Assembly: GCF_905171775.1 (NCBI RefSeq) | Contig: NC_053501.1 | Location: 73,403,134 to 73,467,133 of the forward strand | Direction of reading: 5' to 3' | Length of the DNA stretch: 64,000 bases | Origin: Rana temporaria | Lineage: Eukaryota > Chordata > Amphibia > Anura > Ranidae | Shown: piece by piece, positions 11,336 through 23,420 of the stretch | Layout of the letters: each line of letters starts with the position of its first letter | Numbering within the stretch: position 1 is the first letter of the stretch | The notes under the pieces: model-generated | Seen by the model: only the letters and a program-made list of their open reading frames with translations | Database searches by the model: none | What the model was told of the DNA's origin: nothing | Program-made: the position numbers and the translations under genes

Positions 11336-12301
11336 TCCATGGCAGTGGCCATGGAGTCTGCTCCTCATACTTCCGGTTTTCTCTCTCTCGGGCGCAATGA
11401 GAGAGAGAAAACAGGAAGTGACATCATGATTTTACTCAGATGTCAATCAAACTGCCCAGCCGTAGTAATAGATACTACGAGCGACGGGCAGATGGCAGAA
11501 GCTACTCGGCACATCAGAAAGCGCCACAAGGCGGGACAAAAGCCCGCAAATGAAGCGCCACGTCTGCAATCTCGAGATTGCATTAAAGTGGTGCTTCCCA
11601 TACTGCACGTGGCCGGCGCCACATAGTGCAGTAGTTAGTAAAAAAATTGTGACTACAAGAGGAGGGGCGGCACCCGGGCACCCCCTATGGACGGGCCGCC
11701 ACTGCTTGTGTTTCTGCTAAGCAGGAACACGGATTTACGTCTTCCCACAGTTAAAGCATCCCCCACACAGTTAGAAAGCACTCCCTAGGGAAACATTTAA
11801 TCCTTTGATCGCTCTTGATGTTAACCCTTTTCCTGCCAGTGTCATTAGTACAGTGCATATTTTTTTAGCACTGATCACTGTGTTAGTGTCACTGGTCCCC
11901 AAAAAAGTGTCACTCAGTGTCTAATTTGTCCGCTGCAATGTCGCAGTACCGCTATAAGTCGATGAACACCGCCATTACTAGCAATAAATAAATAAATAAA
12001 AATATCCCATAGTTTGTAGGAAAAAAAGGACAGGACCGCATCAAGTAACAAAGTGTCGTATTACAAAAAATGGCCTGGTCATTCTATCATATGTATCTTA
12101 ATACGAAAATCGGATGGAAAAATTTGTACGGCGAGCTGTCTGAAGATTTTAGGATCGTTAGTATGGTGCTTTCGACAGCCGATTTTGCTTTTTCGGCAGA
12201 CAAAAGCTGGATGTACAGACTATAAAATGTTTGTCGGATGTGAACTCAACGTCCAGTTGTCGTTTCATTATTACGTTTTTCGTAAGAGAAAGACATTTTT
12301 A

Positions 12302-12683
12302 TTTTTTTTTCCATTTAAAATTTTTATTATATAATTTTCATTGACAAACAACTATCATTGACATAACATTCTTACACAATATATACTAACAAACATGTCA
12401 CAACACATACATGGTCTCCTTACAGTCCCTTTATTTTGGTCAGGATATAGTGCCCCTTCTTTCGCTCCCTAGACCCTTCCCTATCCCCATCTCCCGCTTC
12501 ACCCAGATACACAAGGGCAACCTCCCTGGGAGATACACAGTCTGACACGACAGAATCCCTGATGCAAGTCCCCCTAGAAAGAACAGGAGAGTAGACAGAG
12601 GAGAAAAAAGAGGATGGAGAGAGATAGAGAAATAAAAAGAGAAGAGGGAGAGAAGAAAGAAAGAGGAAGAAAAAAAAAAAAAA
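12302..12683 (-). mobile_element. Retroposed insertion with 18-bp target duplication
   Basis: The 18-bp sequence 'aagagaaagacattttta' is present at 12284-12301 and again at 12684-12701. The insert begins with a T-run and 'ccatttaaaatttttatt', which on the minus strand looks like the AATAAAAATTTT-type 3' end of a Tx1/L1 LINE. The other end is an A/G-rich run. It is probably a short 5'-truncated LINE copy in minus orientation. The host sequence around it (about 12040-12875) resembles an old MITE ending 'gtgtgtatgaggcttta'. Confidence 0.65.
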
Positions 12684-12863
12684 AAGAGAAAGACATTTTT
12701 AGAAAAAAAAGAATACATACAAAACGATTCAACACATTACATCACTTCTGACATTGTATTCTGTCCTACGAAACTTTTCGTATTGTGCGTACCCTCTTCA
12801 CTTACGACTTGAGACTAGCATGCCACAAAAAACGGACGTTCGGTCGTCTGAAAATCTAAGTGT

Positions 12864-14921
12864 GTGTATGAGGCTTTAGACAGCTTCTCTGTAGTCTCTG
12901 GCTTGAAAGTGACTTGGACTAAATCTAAAATTCTACCTTTACGTTCTCACCCTGTGCCAGGACATGTAGACCCAACTATTTCTCTTCAATGGGTTACGCA
13001 GATTAGGTATTTAGGGATGCTGATAACAAATTCAGTGGCAGACTATATTACCCTGAATGTCTCCCCTTTTCTTACTCTAAAACACAAATTGACTACTTGG
13101 AAAAACCTTCCACTTTTGCTAATTGGTAAGATCAATTTAATTAAGATGAAAATGTTGCCCTTGTTTATTATATATGTCTTTAGAAATTCCCCTATGTGGA
13201 TCCCCAAATGAATATTCAAATCTATTGACAGTCTGTTGTCTTCATTTCTGTGGCACTGGGGACAACTTACCTTGAATTGACCTAGTTTCTACAAATATTT
13301 CCTGGCTGGTCAATTTGTTTTTGCGCACCACTGGCAAGTTACTCCCTTCAATGATGCTTTAGAGTCTCTAGTGGCGGCCTATGTGGGATTGTAAGAGGCC
13401 CTCATCACTTAGTATATAGAGGTTTGAAATCCCCCTACTGTCTTACCTCCTCTATGCGCTCAGTCATTAGAGCATGGCATGTGGTGCATGGGTCTACACT
13501 AGCTGGCTCTGATCAGTTGTCCCCCCTATATTCCATTGTGGAGAAGCCCAAATTTGTCACAATTCTATGATTAAACTGAACTGACCCAGTGGTATGGACT
13601 AAATATGAAATAAAGACATTACAACATATAGTATCTCACTGTTCCCTAATGACTAATGACCTTTGATGATCTGAAAAGGCAGTACCACTTATCTAACACA
13701 CATTTTTGTCAGATATATTCAACAGAGAGATGCTTTTCTGTCCCAATTTGGATCTGGCCATATTAGCCTCGAACCCAGCGACCTGGAATTATTAACCCAA
13801 AATGATTCGCTGACCAATCTATCCACTATCTGTAAAGACCTTAAAACTAGGAAGTTGATTATCTTATTATGGAAGAAATCCTCTGTGCCAACATTGGTGG
13901 TATGGAAATCTTTTGTGAATAAAGTAGTCCCTTTTTACGAAGCAGCTTACCAAGTTTGAAAAGGTGTGGGGTGGTTGTATCTCATCTACTAGTACAGTTT
14001 CTGATTGAGTTATTGTGCTCTTATTGCTCATTTCCTAATGCTTTGCAATAACTATGTGTACTTATTTTAACCAGAACAAGTGTACCATTACCTTATTTCA
14101 TTCACGTTGATGTATTATGATGGATGTTTCTGTCACGTACTGTACCTTGTGGCTGAGCCTGATATGCAGAGCAAGGCCTCTCGTACAGCCCCGGCTCAGG
14201 GACCACTAATGTTGCGACAGTGGTCACGAGAGTGCGGTTATGGGTGCCTGTGTAGTCTTCTGCTGTATGTAGTGATGCTTAGCAGGTGCATCACCAGAGT
14301 TGGCTGGATAGCTGGAACAGTAGATGACCCTGGGCTAGTAGACAGCAAGCATCAGTAGATAGCGGCTGGTAGCAGGTGCAGGCAGGCCAGATGAACAACA
14401 GGATGGGAGGTCAGACAAGCCAGGTCGGAAACAGATGAATAGATGCCAGGCAAGGAATTATCAGGGTACAGGCAGAAGTTGGCAACATGAGATCAAGCAG
14501 ATAAGCAGAAGGCAGAGCAAAGTTCAGAGGCAGGTAAAGTCAGGTAGCGATCAAGCAAGGTCAGGAGCAAGTCAGGTCAAACACAGAAGTCAGCAGGATC
14601 AGATATAGGAACACAGGTACAGCTGCAGATCAGACAGCAATGGACTAGTGCAGCTGCTGCACTTATATAGACCACTTGGCTCCAGTGTCACTGGACATTT
14701 CTTTGTATCCTCACAATGATGGAATGACATGGACTGGTCTTGACACCCACTCTCCTCCTGATGGAGGCTTTAGAATGTGCATTATTGACGAGGCAAATGT
14801 TTTGCTACGTTTTTTATTTTTTACTGTACCATACTTTTTTGTTTCTCTGTCGATGGCTATTTTGTTTGTGCTGTTGTGTATATTTTTGTTAAACTCAATA
14901 AAAATCATTTTGCAAAAAAAT
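12864..14921 (+). pseudogene. Tx1/L1-type LINE, 3' part
   Basis: Translation from 12864 gives the region after the reverse transcriptase active site of Tx1/L1-group LINEs: 'SGLKVTWTKSKILPL', 'IRYLGMLITN' and 'LIGKINLIKMKMLPLF'. Further homology continues after 13211 in shifted frames (for example 'WHWGQLTLN') to about 13960. The 3' untranslated tail resumes after an inserted LTR and ends at about 14921 in 'caataaaaatcattttgc' plus A-run, the usual 3' end for this group. Frameshifts and stops make it inactive, and the endonuclease and catalytic core are missing. Confidence 0.75.
14131..14745 (-). mobile_element. Gypsy-type solo LTR
   Basis: Read on the minus strand this 615-bp segment begins 'tgtcaagacc' and ends 'gtacgtgaca', with a TATA-like 'tctatataag' about 85 bp in. 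The C/T-rich body full of 'cctg' resembles LTRs of sushi-type gypsy elements such as the one at 60745-61380. No internal region accompanies it. I do not see a clear 5-bp target duplication, so the edges may be off by a few bases or mutated. It sits inside the 3' tail of a Tx1 LINE. Confidence 0.65.
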
Positions 14922-15249
14922 TGCTTAAAAGTTTCCAGAACACTCACATAAAAGGATTAAAACCAACACATAATAGTCTATCTGAATCGATAAATATCAT
15001 CCCAGTGATATACTTGGCTTTCCCATCTTCAGCGTGATAATATAATCTGGAAACTCAGCCTTAAGAAATACATCCTATGGGATGGTACATGTTATATTTC
15101 ACATTCATTGTTTAGGATTTATTTACATTCTTTATATACTGTATTTTTGGACATTTTGGTGAGTTTTGTCACTTATACTTATTTTCTTATTTTTGAGGGG
15201 TTCTGTATTTAATGTAGTTAATGTTGTACTTTGTACAGTTGTTATTTAA

Positions 15250-16079
15250 CCCCCTCAGCGGTATTCCCGAGTCTGGCTCGGGGTGGAATTTCAGAACCAA
15301 AAGCGGTAACCCCGAGCCAGACTCGGGATCGCCTCGCAGTGTCCACAGGCAGAGTTTATTTACCTTGTCCCTGGATCCTACGATGCCTCCCCGCTCGATT
15401 CACAGTGCCCGAGTGCTGCTGAGCTCCATTCCCTGCGACGTTACGACGCACAGGGGCAGAGATCGGCGCCAAATTCAAAAAAAGTAAATACACACAATAC
15501 ATACAGTATACTGTAATCGTATAGATTACAGTACTGTATTAAATAAATACACCCCCCTTTGTCCCTAGTGGTCTTCCCAGTGTCCTGCATGCACTTTTAT
15601 ATAATAAAAACTGTTCTTTTTGCCTGGAAACTGTAGATTGTCCATAGCAACCAAAAAGTGTCCCTTTACATCAAAAGTGGTTTTAGAGCAGCTAGAAAAC
15701 AGCGATAATAAATTAGAATCACTTGCAGAATTGAGCGATCGTGATTTGTGGGGAAATTCGTCATCAAACAATAAAAGTAATGACAGCGACAATTCTGCAA
15801 ATGAGCAAATTTCGGTGTTTTTGATTTGATTACATTATTGAATAATTTTTATTATAATTACATTATTATTTGTTATAATTATTTATTATATTATAATTTA
15901 TGATTTTGTTTTTCAAACTTTATCATAACCGAGATGTCTACTAGACTCTTGTTTGGACAGATTTAAGTGAGTTATTCCTAAGAATTGCAGGCCTACCATG
16001 TAAAACGCCAAATTTCCATGCAAAATAATGGTACCGCTTTCAGCACCTAAAATCTGAAATAATCATACCGCCAGGGAGG
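15250..16079 (+). mobile_element. piggyBac-like non-autonomous element
   Basis: TTAA at 15246-15249 precedes 'ccccctcagcggtattcc', and the right end is 'cataccgccagggagg', an inverse-like terminus. The right TTAA is mutated. A 69-codon frame at 15620-15829 has an acidic, Ser/Asp-rich end ('SDRDLWGNSSSNNKSNDSD'), like the N-terminus of piggyBac transposases. That homology is weak. Near the left end 'cccgagtctggctcggg' and its inverse form a hairpin. Confidence 0.5.
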
Positions 16080-16710
16080 TACCATAACTTGCTCATCTTC
16101 ACTGGAAGCGATGTCACTACCTGACTTTAACTATGTCTGTACTTTTTGGAAGTCATTTTAATGCTCTATACTTGTGGACAGGTAACAGCAAAGTGTATTA
16201 ACAATAAACTTCTCCCTTTTAATGTGATGAATATCCAATTAAAAGTGTTTTATTATAATTGTTTGACAATTAAAAGAAAAAGTCAATGTGAAAAAAAGTA
16301 TGGCTGTCCACATTTCCATAAAATCACATTTATTGATTCACAATGACAATCCACAATGTACAAATGAGGAACAGCATACAACTAATGTGTTTCATGCCAT
16401 TCTTGGCGCTAAATCATAGTTCTTTATGTTGGGATTTCTATGATGTACGGGGCTTGCACCCATCAGTGTGCAGTGTCAGTGGGAACAGTGGAGACTCACC
16501 TGGCAGTGGGAACAATGGAGACTCAGTGAAAAAAATACTTGTTGATCATACTAGAAAACTGGTGAGCTAAATCCTAATGTGCTCTCTGGCTGTGCTGACT
16601 TTTATCAGTTACATTGTTTCAGCTCTTGTCAGGACCTAAAAAACATTGGAATCCCACTCCCAGCATTACAGGAGCAAAGACCAATGGTTTTCAAATGGAC
16701 TACAGGTAAG

Positions 16711-17517
16711 CAGTGGCGGCTGGTGCTCAACATTTTGGGGGGGGGGGGGGGGCAAACGGAAAAAAAAATTGCAGCCTCACTGTACCCATCAAATGCAGCC
16801 ACTGTGCCATCAATTGTCACCACTGTGCCATGCCATCAAACGCAGTCACTGTGCCATCAATTGTCACCACTGTTCCATGCCATCAAACGCAGCCACTGTG
16901 CCATCAATTCGCACCACTGTGCCATGCCATCAAATGCAGTCACTATGCCATGCCATCAAACGCAGCCACTGTGCAATGAATTGTCACCACTGTTCCATGC
17001 CATCAAATGCAGTCACTATGCCATGCCATCAAACGCAGCCACTGTGCCATCAATTCGCACCACTGTGCCATGCCATTAAACGCAGCCACTGTGCCATCAA
17101 TTGTCACCACTGTGCCATGCCATCAAATGAAGCCACTGTGCCATGCCATCAAACACAGCCACTGTGCCATCAATTGTCGCCACTGTGCCAATTATCACCA
17201 CTGTGCCCTTTAATTGTCGTCACTGTGCCAATTGTTGCCACTGTGCCCATTGATGTCACTGTGCCCTTTAATTGTGCGTTCCGAGGATAAGCTTCCCGGG
17301 GACCCGAGGGGTGTACTCAGAAAGCCCTTCCGTACAGCCAACCAGCTGTCGTTATTCAGATGGTCAGCGCTCATGTCCGGCCATCTGAATAGAACAGCGG
17401 CAGCGGCGAAAATAACATAGATTCGTGCAATGCATGAATCTATGTTATTAGACTCAGTGGCGGTCAGAGCCAGAGGGGGGCGGCGCTCCAGCGCCCTCTA
17501 TGGACGAACCGCCACTG
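16711..17517. mobile_element. Non-autonomous hAT element carrying a minisatellite
   Basis: The ends are 'cagtggcgg' and 'ccgccactg', perfect 9-bp inverted repeats. They are flanked by an exact 8-bp target duplication 'caggtaag' at 16703-16710 and 17518-17525, the hallmark of hAT transposition. The interior is a G-run, a minisatellite and a GC-rich tail, with no transposase. Confidence 0.92.
16775..17270. repeat. Minisatellite array 3 inside the hAT element
   Basis: Units alternate 'ccatcaattgtcaccactgt' and 'gccatcaaacgcagccactg' with 'gccatgccatcaa' linkers. The core 'ccatcaaatgcagcc' is shared with arrays 2 and 4 and, on the other strand, with array 1. Three-frame open reading is a result of unit length, not coding. 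Confidence 0.9.
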
Positions 17518-17948
17518 CAGGTAAGGCAATAACAATTATGAACATTTTACAAAGCTGCACAGTTTTTAATACTTACTGGGACCCCTTGACTGCACAGGCT
17601 ATTTTCTAAGGTGAACGTAGTCTTTAAGGAGAAGATGGGAGGGAAAGGTTTTATGTAGTCCTGCACTAGGGTGACAGTGTTGCTCCTCTATAGTTATAGT
17701 ACAGTGAGTAAGGACTATGACCCTAGGACAGGAAGTGTTCTACCAGTAGCTTCACCAGTTGAAAAAATGCTTGAAAAAAGGAAACTAATGTCTTTCTTCT
17801 GTTGATTTTCATATAGCCACTACAAGCCACAGCACATACTGAGGTTGGATCTAACAGCAACTTCCTTCTCTTCCAGAATTCATACAGTATATGCTGTTAA
17901 CTTATTCGTAGCTACGAGAAGGCAGGCAGATTCTGGAAAAAAGACACT

Positions 17949-18138
17949 AATGCCTTGTACACACGGTCGGACTTTTGACCATGCAAAAGTCCGCTGTGAG
18001 TCCGTTGGAAGTCTGACGGAAAGAAAGAGAACAGGTTCTCTATCTAAGGTCCGTCAGACTTCCGACAAAAAAAGTCCAATGGAGGCTACACAGGGCTGGA
18101 CTTTCCGAGAAAAAGTCCGGCCGTGTGTACAAGGCATT
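17949..18138. mobile_element. Foldback MITE, 'GTACACACGATCG' family
   Basis: A 190-bp element with near-perfect inverted ends: 'aatgccttgtacacacgg' on the left and its complement ending 'acaaggcatt' on the right. Internally it holds a 'gtccgtcagacttccgac' type self-complementary core. Larger relatives lie at 22333, 23421, 25209 and 30737. Confidence 0.85.
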
Positions 18139-18606
18139 ACTAGTCATAGCTGGAAATTGTGTTTATAACATTCAATTACTATTGTCTAAATTGAAAATGA
18201 ATACACCGCTGTATTTTCCATCACTTAAAGATAAGCATGTGTTCAGAACTGATGTAAAGTGCTCCATGATGTCATATTAAACAGGCTGTTTTCAATAAGC
18301 AGTGGTCATTAGAAGCATTATGGTGGATATGTTGGAGGTCAGCTTCTTTTACAGTTTTTACTGCAGTCACCTTCACTATCATATGGATTTGCCGTGCTGC
18401 CATCAGGCTCAGTGAAGTACGAAAAGGGTAATCGACATAAAAAACTCAGTATCTTCTCATTTCTTTTTTCATATACCAAGTTGGAATTGCCATATTAAAA
18501 CTCTAATATGAAAGTTATGTCCAAGAATTCACTGTCACTGCTTTGTCTTGGCAGCATCACAATGGGTTTCTGAAGAATGAAGTCTTAGGAATGTTTCTCG
18601 GGATCA

Positions 18607-18675
18607 TCATTTGCGTTGCAAGGCTGAAATTTTTCGCAATCCTTTTAACCGCTCTAATAGTTCCGTTGTGAATTC
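18607..18675 (-). CDS. ppp1r14d: ppp1r14d exon 4 (last coding exon)
   Basis: An acceptor 'tttgtatttcag' is followed by 23 codons including the TGA stop at 18609-18607. The peptide 'EFTTELLERLKGLRKISA' plus 'LQRK' matches the C-terminal helix of the PPP1R14 inhibitory domain, where human PPP1R14D reads 'AFISELLSQLKKLRRLS'. This helix packs against the rest of the PHIN domain. Too short for ORF listing, it was found by searching for the family C-terminus. The 3' untranslated region continues toward about 18.2 kb; I saw no canonical AATAAA. Confidence 0.87.
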   Translation of the reverse strand, partial: EFTTELLERLKGLRKISALQRK

Positions 18676-19180
18676 CTGAAATACAAAACTGACAATCTAG
18701 GAAAGGTAGTGGTGCAGTAAGCAGCAAGGATATTATTTTCAAATGAGAGTTCCCAAACTTTACTTCATGTCCATTTGATTAATTTTAATGTACCTAGAGA
18801 ATGTATTGTATAGTGAATCTGACTGATTTGTCCATTCATTATTACAAATTAATATACTCTACCATAACACACACATTAAACCTTAACAGCAGCTCCACCC
18901 AGATTTCCTAATTGTGGGTAGCATGACTTAGGCTGGCCATACACAGTGGAAATATCTTTCCTGCAACCATGGATTGCAAACAAGAAATTCACAGGATTCC
19001 CCCATTAACACAGACAGTGCTGCTAGGGGAATCAGCAATTGGTTTCTCCTGGCGGCAGGCGGGGCAAGCTGTCCCCGCTGTGAAAAGACATTGATTATTG
19101 CTAGAGGCCATAGCAGTCGCTAGCCATAATTGCAAGAGAATCTGGCAGGCTGGTTGTACCCAAGTTGACAGATCAATTAA

Positions 19181-19669
19181 AGCGGAGTTCCACCCAAAAG
19201 TGGAACTTCCGCTTAATCCACTCCTCGCCCCCCTTACATGCCACATTTGGCATGTAAATTTTTTTTGGGTGGGGGGCTGGGAGCTTCAGGAGGAGTGGGA
19301 CATCCTGTCCCACTTCCTCTTTCCGCCGAGGGGCCGCTAAGGCGATACGTCATATCGCCTTTTGACGGCCCCTCCCTGTAGGCGATCAACTGGGACATGT
19401 GACAGGTCCCAGGCGATCGTCTGTCCAATCAGAAAGTGCCGCTCGCGCATGCGCAGTGAGTGCCTGCCCGTGAAGCCGAAAGCTGTCACGGCTGGGTGCC
19501 CACAGTAGCAATAAGGACGCTGGCCGGAGAGGGTGGGAGAGGAGCGGAGCTCCGGACGGCGCGTCGCTGGAACGTGGAGCAGGTCAGTGCATGTTTATTA
19601 AAAGCCAGCAGCTACACTTTTTGTAACTGCTGACTTTTAATAAACATGAAAAATGCCTGGAACACCCCT
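19181..19669. mobile_element. Non-autonomous TTAA element in intron 3
   Basis: TTAA at 19177-19180 and 19670-19673 flanks ends 'agcggagttccaccc' and the inverse of 'aggggtgttccaggc'. Length 489 bp, GC-rich middle, no coding. The TTAA duplication suggests piggyBac or Kolobok mobilisation. Confidence 0.75.
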
Positions 19670-19916
19670 TTAACTTGGTACATTTAGCCTGCCCATTAAT
19701 GGATTTGAACCGTGTATGGCCAGCCATAGGGTTTTATCCACCGTTTGGCACATACTTTTGTCTAGAACAGAGGTCTCCAAACTCTTTAAACAAAGGACCA
19801 GATAACTGACCTTCAGACTTTAAGGGGGCCGGACTGTGGCCAGTGAAAATATGGGGGGAATTTTTGGGACTTTAAATGATGCACATAAAAATGTGCCTCC
19901 ATCCCTGGTTCAGGTA

Positions 19917-21342
19917 CACAAGAAAAGGGAGGTTACACATTATTTTTATTTAACATAGGCCAGTTGAATATTCTCATCTTTGCTCATCTGCATACACCTT
20001 GAAGACTGTTGATCTTTGTTCTGGGGACTCTGTGTATGTGCGCCCCACTGGTGTGTGGCCTTAGACCCCCTCATCTCTCTGTAGAGACAAACCTTTCTAG
20101 CCCTGGCTTCCATACTCACCCTACACCAATGTACTCTATTTCATGTAAGTACCCAGGATTGACTAGCCCATAGTGACTAGCATATGGCTTTTCTCCAGGG
20201 GGCTATTTCGACCTTTCACCATTGATAATGGTCTCAATGGGATCTATTTGTTTGGACTACATTGTACAATCCTGTTTGTATGCAGTTGAACGGTCTTTGT
20301 TTGAAGGCTGATTGAACTTGGACCCAAGGAATATATTTACCCCTATTCCGGTCGCCTGTCCATACTCATCCCTCTTCCACCTTCCCCTGCTTGGTTTTCT
20401 TTATGTTCTGTTGGGAAAAATTGGGCGAGGAGATCCTCTATATGGAATATATGAGCCACTGGCCCTTATGATTATTTCACAATACACCATTGAATCTAAT
20501 CTTTTGGATATTACTGGAATTAACTTTTCGGATGTAACTTTTTTGAATCCTGTGAACAAGGCTGTTACTCTCCCACAAGATAGTGAGACTCCCTTTCTTT
20601 CTTGCTACCAACAAACCTAGTTTGTGTCCTGATGAAGCTTAACAGCGAAATGCGTTGACACACAAGGGCTCACTGTACACCATGTATTTCCATATATATG
20701 TTTTTTAATTCTTTCTAAATGCTCTCTATGTACCATGTGCTTTTCTCAATACATTTTGTAATTTTTCATGAATATTCTCCGTTGTTTACTGTGCCTCAAA
20801 AGTCCGACCCTGGGTTACCAATTTTTGGCCCCCCCTATCTTGCATTCCCGCCTGTTACTCTTGGTGCCATATTAGACTAATTATAACCTATATTTTGTAG
20901 ATATGTTTGAGCACTCGCCCCTGAGGAAGGTGTGCTATACACAAAGTGCATCGGACATCTAGGATGCAGTCATATGCCTGCTATTAGGAATATATCTAGT
21001 CCCACTCGCTACAATCAATGATGTTTATACTGTCCACATATCTTTTACAATATTGCGGTGTGCCAGTCAGGTGACATGTCTATGCATTTATGACAAACAT
21101 CTACCTATCAATTCATTCCATATTCTGTGCCACAAAGCCAATATGTATGTAATCATGTTCCCTTGATGTATATGCTCTGTTCTGTATGCATGTATGTAAA
21201 TAAATGAAATGCATGGTTTTTACTTGTCTTTGCAGAATTGCTATGTATCAATTTAACCATCTATGCTAATTAAATGTTTTTACAACCTAACCTCAACTCG
21301 TCAATTGCCTCATCTAAAGTCCCAACCTCCCTTTTCTTGTGG
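19917..21342 (+). mobile_element. Penelope-like derived insert with ribozyme-like motifs
   Basis: The insert is bounded by inverse copies of 'acaagaaaagggaggtt' (19918-19934 and about 21324-21340). It interrupts an older repeat: 'ggactgtggccagtg' occurs on both sides, at about 19831 and 21342. It carries two hammerhead-like motifs on the plus strand at 20623-20662 and 20921-20958, each followed by AT-rich sequence with AATAAA-like signals. No coding domain is readable. I infer Penelope origin from the motifs and the inverted ends. Confidence 0.5.
20623..20662 (+). ncRNA. Hammerhead ribozyme-like motif 1
   Basis: The core CTGATGA (20629-20635) is followed by an extra A, stem II GCT/AGC around a 'taac' loop, and GAAA (20647-20650). 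Stem III is only two pairs (A-T and a T-G wobble) around 'gc', then T and T17 (20655-20656). Stem I pairs 'tgtgtc' (20623-20628) with 'gacaca' (20657-20662) perfectly. All invariant core nucleotides of the hammerhead fold are present. A minimal stem III is known for Penelope-associated hammerhead variants, which act as dimers. Confidence 0.65.
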
Positions 21343-21814
21343 GACTGTGGCCAGTGGGAGAAGAAAATGCTCCAGTGTCAGTGGGACTAAAAAAAATGCC
21401 TCAGGCTTGGTTGTCAGTGGGAGTAGGGAAATTAAATATTGATTAGTAGGAGGAGGAAATGGTATCCCATCATTTGGTATTGATGGGATGAATAGTGACC
21501 CATCCCTATTGTCAGTGGGTGCAATAGTGCCCCAGTTTTGGTGTCAGTTCAGGGGAATAGTGCCCCTTTGTTAGTGTTAGTGTCAGTGCTCCAAAGATGA
21601 GCAAAGGGCTATTTCTGGCCCACGGGCCAAAAAATAAATGCAGTGTTAATTGAGCTTTAATTAAAAAAGAGCAAAAAAGTATCACTTTAGAATTCACAAG
21701 AACAAAAATGTTGTCGTCTCCAGCAGTATATTTGTGCATTGCCACACAAGCTATAGTTGTGTTTTTGCTGAAGACAGTATTAGGCCAATCTGTGGCTCTT
21801 TTAAAGGGAAATTA

Positions 21815-22119
21815 CAGTAAAACCTTGGTTTGCGAGCATAATTCGTCCCAGAAACATGCTTGTAATCCAAAGCACTTGTATATCAAAGCATTTTTTTTAC
21901 AGGGTATAAAAGAGAAGAGAGGCACCTCTAAGTGTAGCAATAAGTTGCTAAATGTTGTACCTTCATTAAATGTAACCATATTGCTACACCTAGAGGCTCA
22001 GCTCTTCTTCTTTGTACTCAGTTGTGACATGACACTACTTTTATATCAAGACAATGCTTGTATATCAAGGCAAAATTTATTAAAACAATATTCTTGTCTC
22101 TCAAACCAAGGTTTTACTG
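21815..22119. mobile_element. Tc1/mariner-type MITE
   Basis: Inverted ends 'cagtaaaaccttggtttg' and the complement ending 'aaggttttactg', more than 20 bp each, are flanked by TA on both sides. Length is 305 bp. The terminal sequence and TA target fit mobilisation by a Tc1/mariner transposase. Confidence 0.88.
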
Positions 22120-22332
22120 TATAGTGTTTTTTGACGAATTTTACATTCATCTCTGTTAAGGTTTATAAACTGATATTGTATATTATTTTAGTGTTTATTA
22201 ATATCATTATTTTACATATAAACATTTAATACAGGTTACCTCAGTGTTTTATGTGTGCAGTGAGTGAAAGCTGGGCTGTCTAATAAGAAAGCCCATCATT
22301 AGGCGGTTCACTTTTTGACTGCACCTGCAGAC

Positions 22333-22727
22333 TAATGCCGCGTACACACGATCGGTTCATCTGATGGACCGTTTTCATCAGACGAACCGATCGTGTGTGG
22401 GCCCATCAGTTTTTTCCCCATCGGTGAAAAAACGTAGAACCTGTTTTAAATGATGATCCGATGGTTAAAAAAAGATAGAAAAAAAACGATCGTCTGTGGG
22501 GAAATCCATTGGTTAAAAATCAACGCATGCTCAGAATCAAGTCGACGCATGCTCGGAAGCATTGAACTTCATTTTTCTCAGCACGTCGTTGTGTTTTACG
22601 TCACAGTTCGTTTTTTTAACTGATGGTGTGTAGGCAAGACTGATGAAAGTCAGCTTCATCGGATATCTGATGAAAAAATCCATCGATCCGTTTTCATCGG
22701 ATGAACCGATCGTGTGTACAGGGCATC
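22333..22727. mobile_element. Foldback MITE, 'GTACACACGATCG' family
   Basis: Inverted ends 'atgccgcgtacacacgatcg' and the complement ending 'gtgtacagggcat'. The middle repeats 'cgatcggttcatc' and 'acgcatgctc' blocks in both orientations. No coding capacity. Lies in intron 3. Confidence 0.85.
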
Positions 22728-23149
22728 AGGTGTGTATTTAAACTGGGATCCTGCTATTCCGCGCTGTACACACAGTATAGAAGTAAACAATCTGAAAGCC
22801 TGGAGTACCAGACCTACATTTGCCACCTACTGGCTACAAAACAGTAAAGGTTAACAATTTATAAGCAATAATTCACATTTACCTGTCTTTTTTTTTCTAA
22901 ATAAAACACATTTTGAACAATACATACTCCTGGGTGTACTACTGTACTTTCCCTTTAAGAAAACTGAATAAAAATAAAAGTAAGGTCCAAGCAACAATAC
23001 TTATTGTACTTTTTATGCATTTTCTGATGGCTAGAGGGTTAATTTGATGCAAAGGGTTGTTGGAAGGATTTTTGACCCCTAAGTTCCACCCCTGACTTCA
23101 CCCCCTCTTTCCTGCCCATGTAAACCCCACCTTTTTAATAAAGGGCCCA

Positions 23150-23420
23150 TCAAATGCAGCCCACCAGCACCCATCAAATGCAGCTTTACTAGCGCCCATC
23201 AAATGCAACCTCACCAGCGCCCATCAATGCAGCCTCACTAGCGCCCATTAATGCAGCCTCACCAGCTCCCATCAATGCAGCCTCACCAGCGCCCATCAAT
23301 GCAGCCTCACCAGCGCCCATCAATGCAGCCTCACCAGTGCCCATCAATGCAGCCTCACCAGCGCTCATCAATGCAGCCTCACCAGCTCCCATCAAATGCA
23401 GCCTCACCAACGCCCATCAA
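23150..23420. repeat. Minisatellite array 4, 24-bp unit
   Basis: About ten units of 'gcctcaccagcgcccatcaa' plus 'tgca'. The core 'cccatcaaatgcagcc' links it to arrays 1-3. It abuts a foldback MITE at 23421. The minus-strand Ala/Gly/Glu-rich frame is an artefact of the 24-bp period. Confidence 0.9.

Noticed and set aside
10580..11430. Open frames rich in 'CPINCSL' or 'HQLQPLS'
   Set aside because: Produced by a minisatellite whose units are near multiples of three; equally open in several frames.
16646..17290. 214-codon frame of His/Cys-rich repeats, zinc-finger-like at first glance
   Set aside because: The Cys/His spacing is just the 45-bp minisatellite period and lies inside a non-autonomous hAT element.
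20921..20958. Hammerhead-like motif 2
   Set aside because: CTGAGGA and a GTGT/ACAC stem are present, but the GAAA box is altered (ACAAA), so it cannot be called a ribozyme; mentioned only as a decayed copy.
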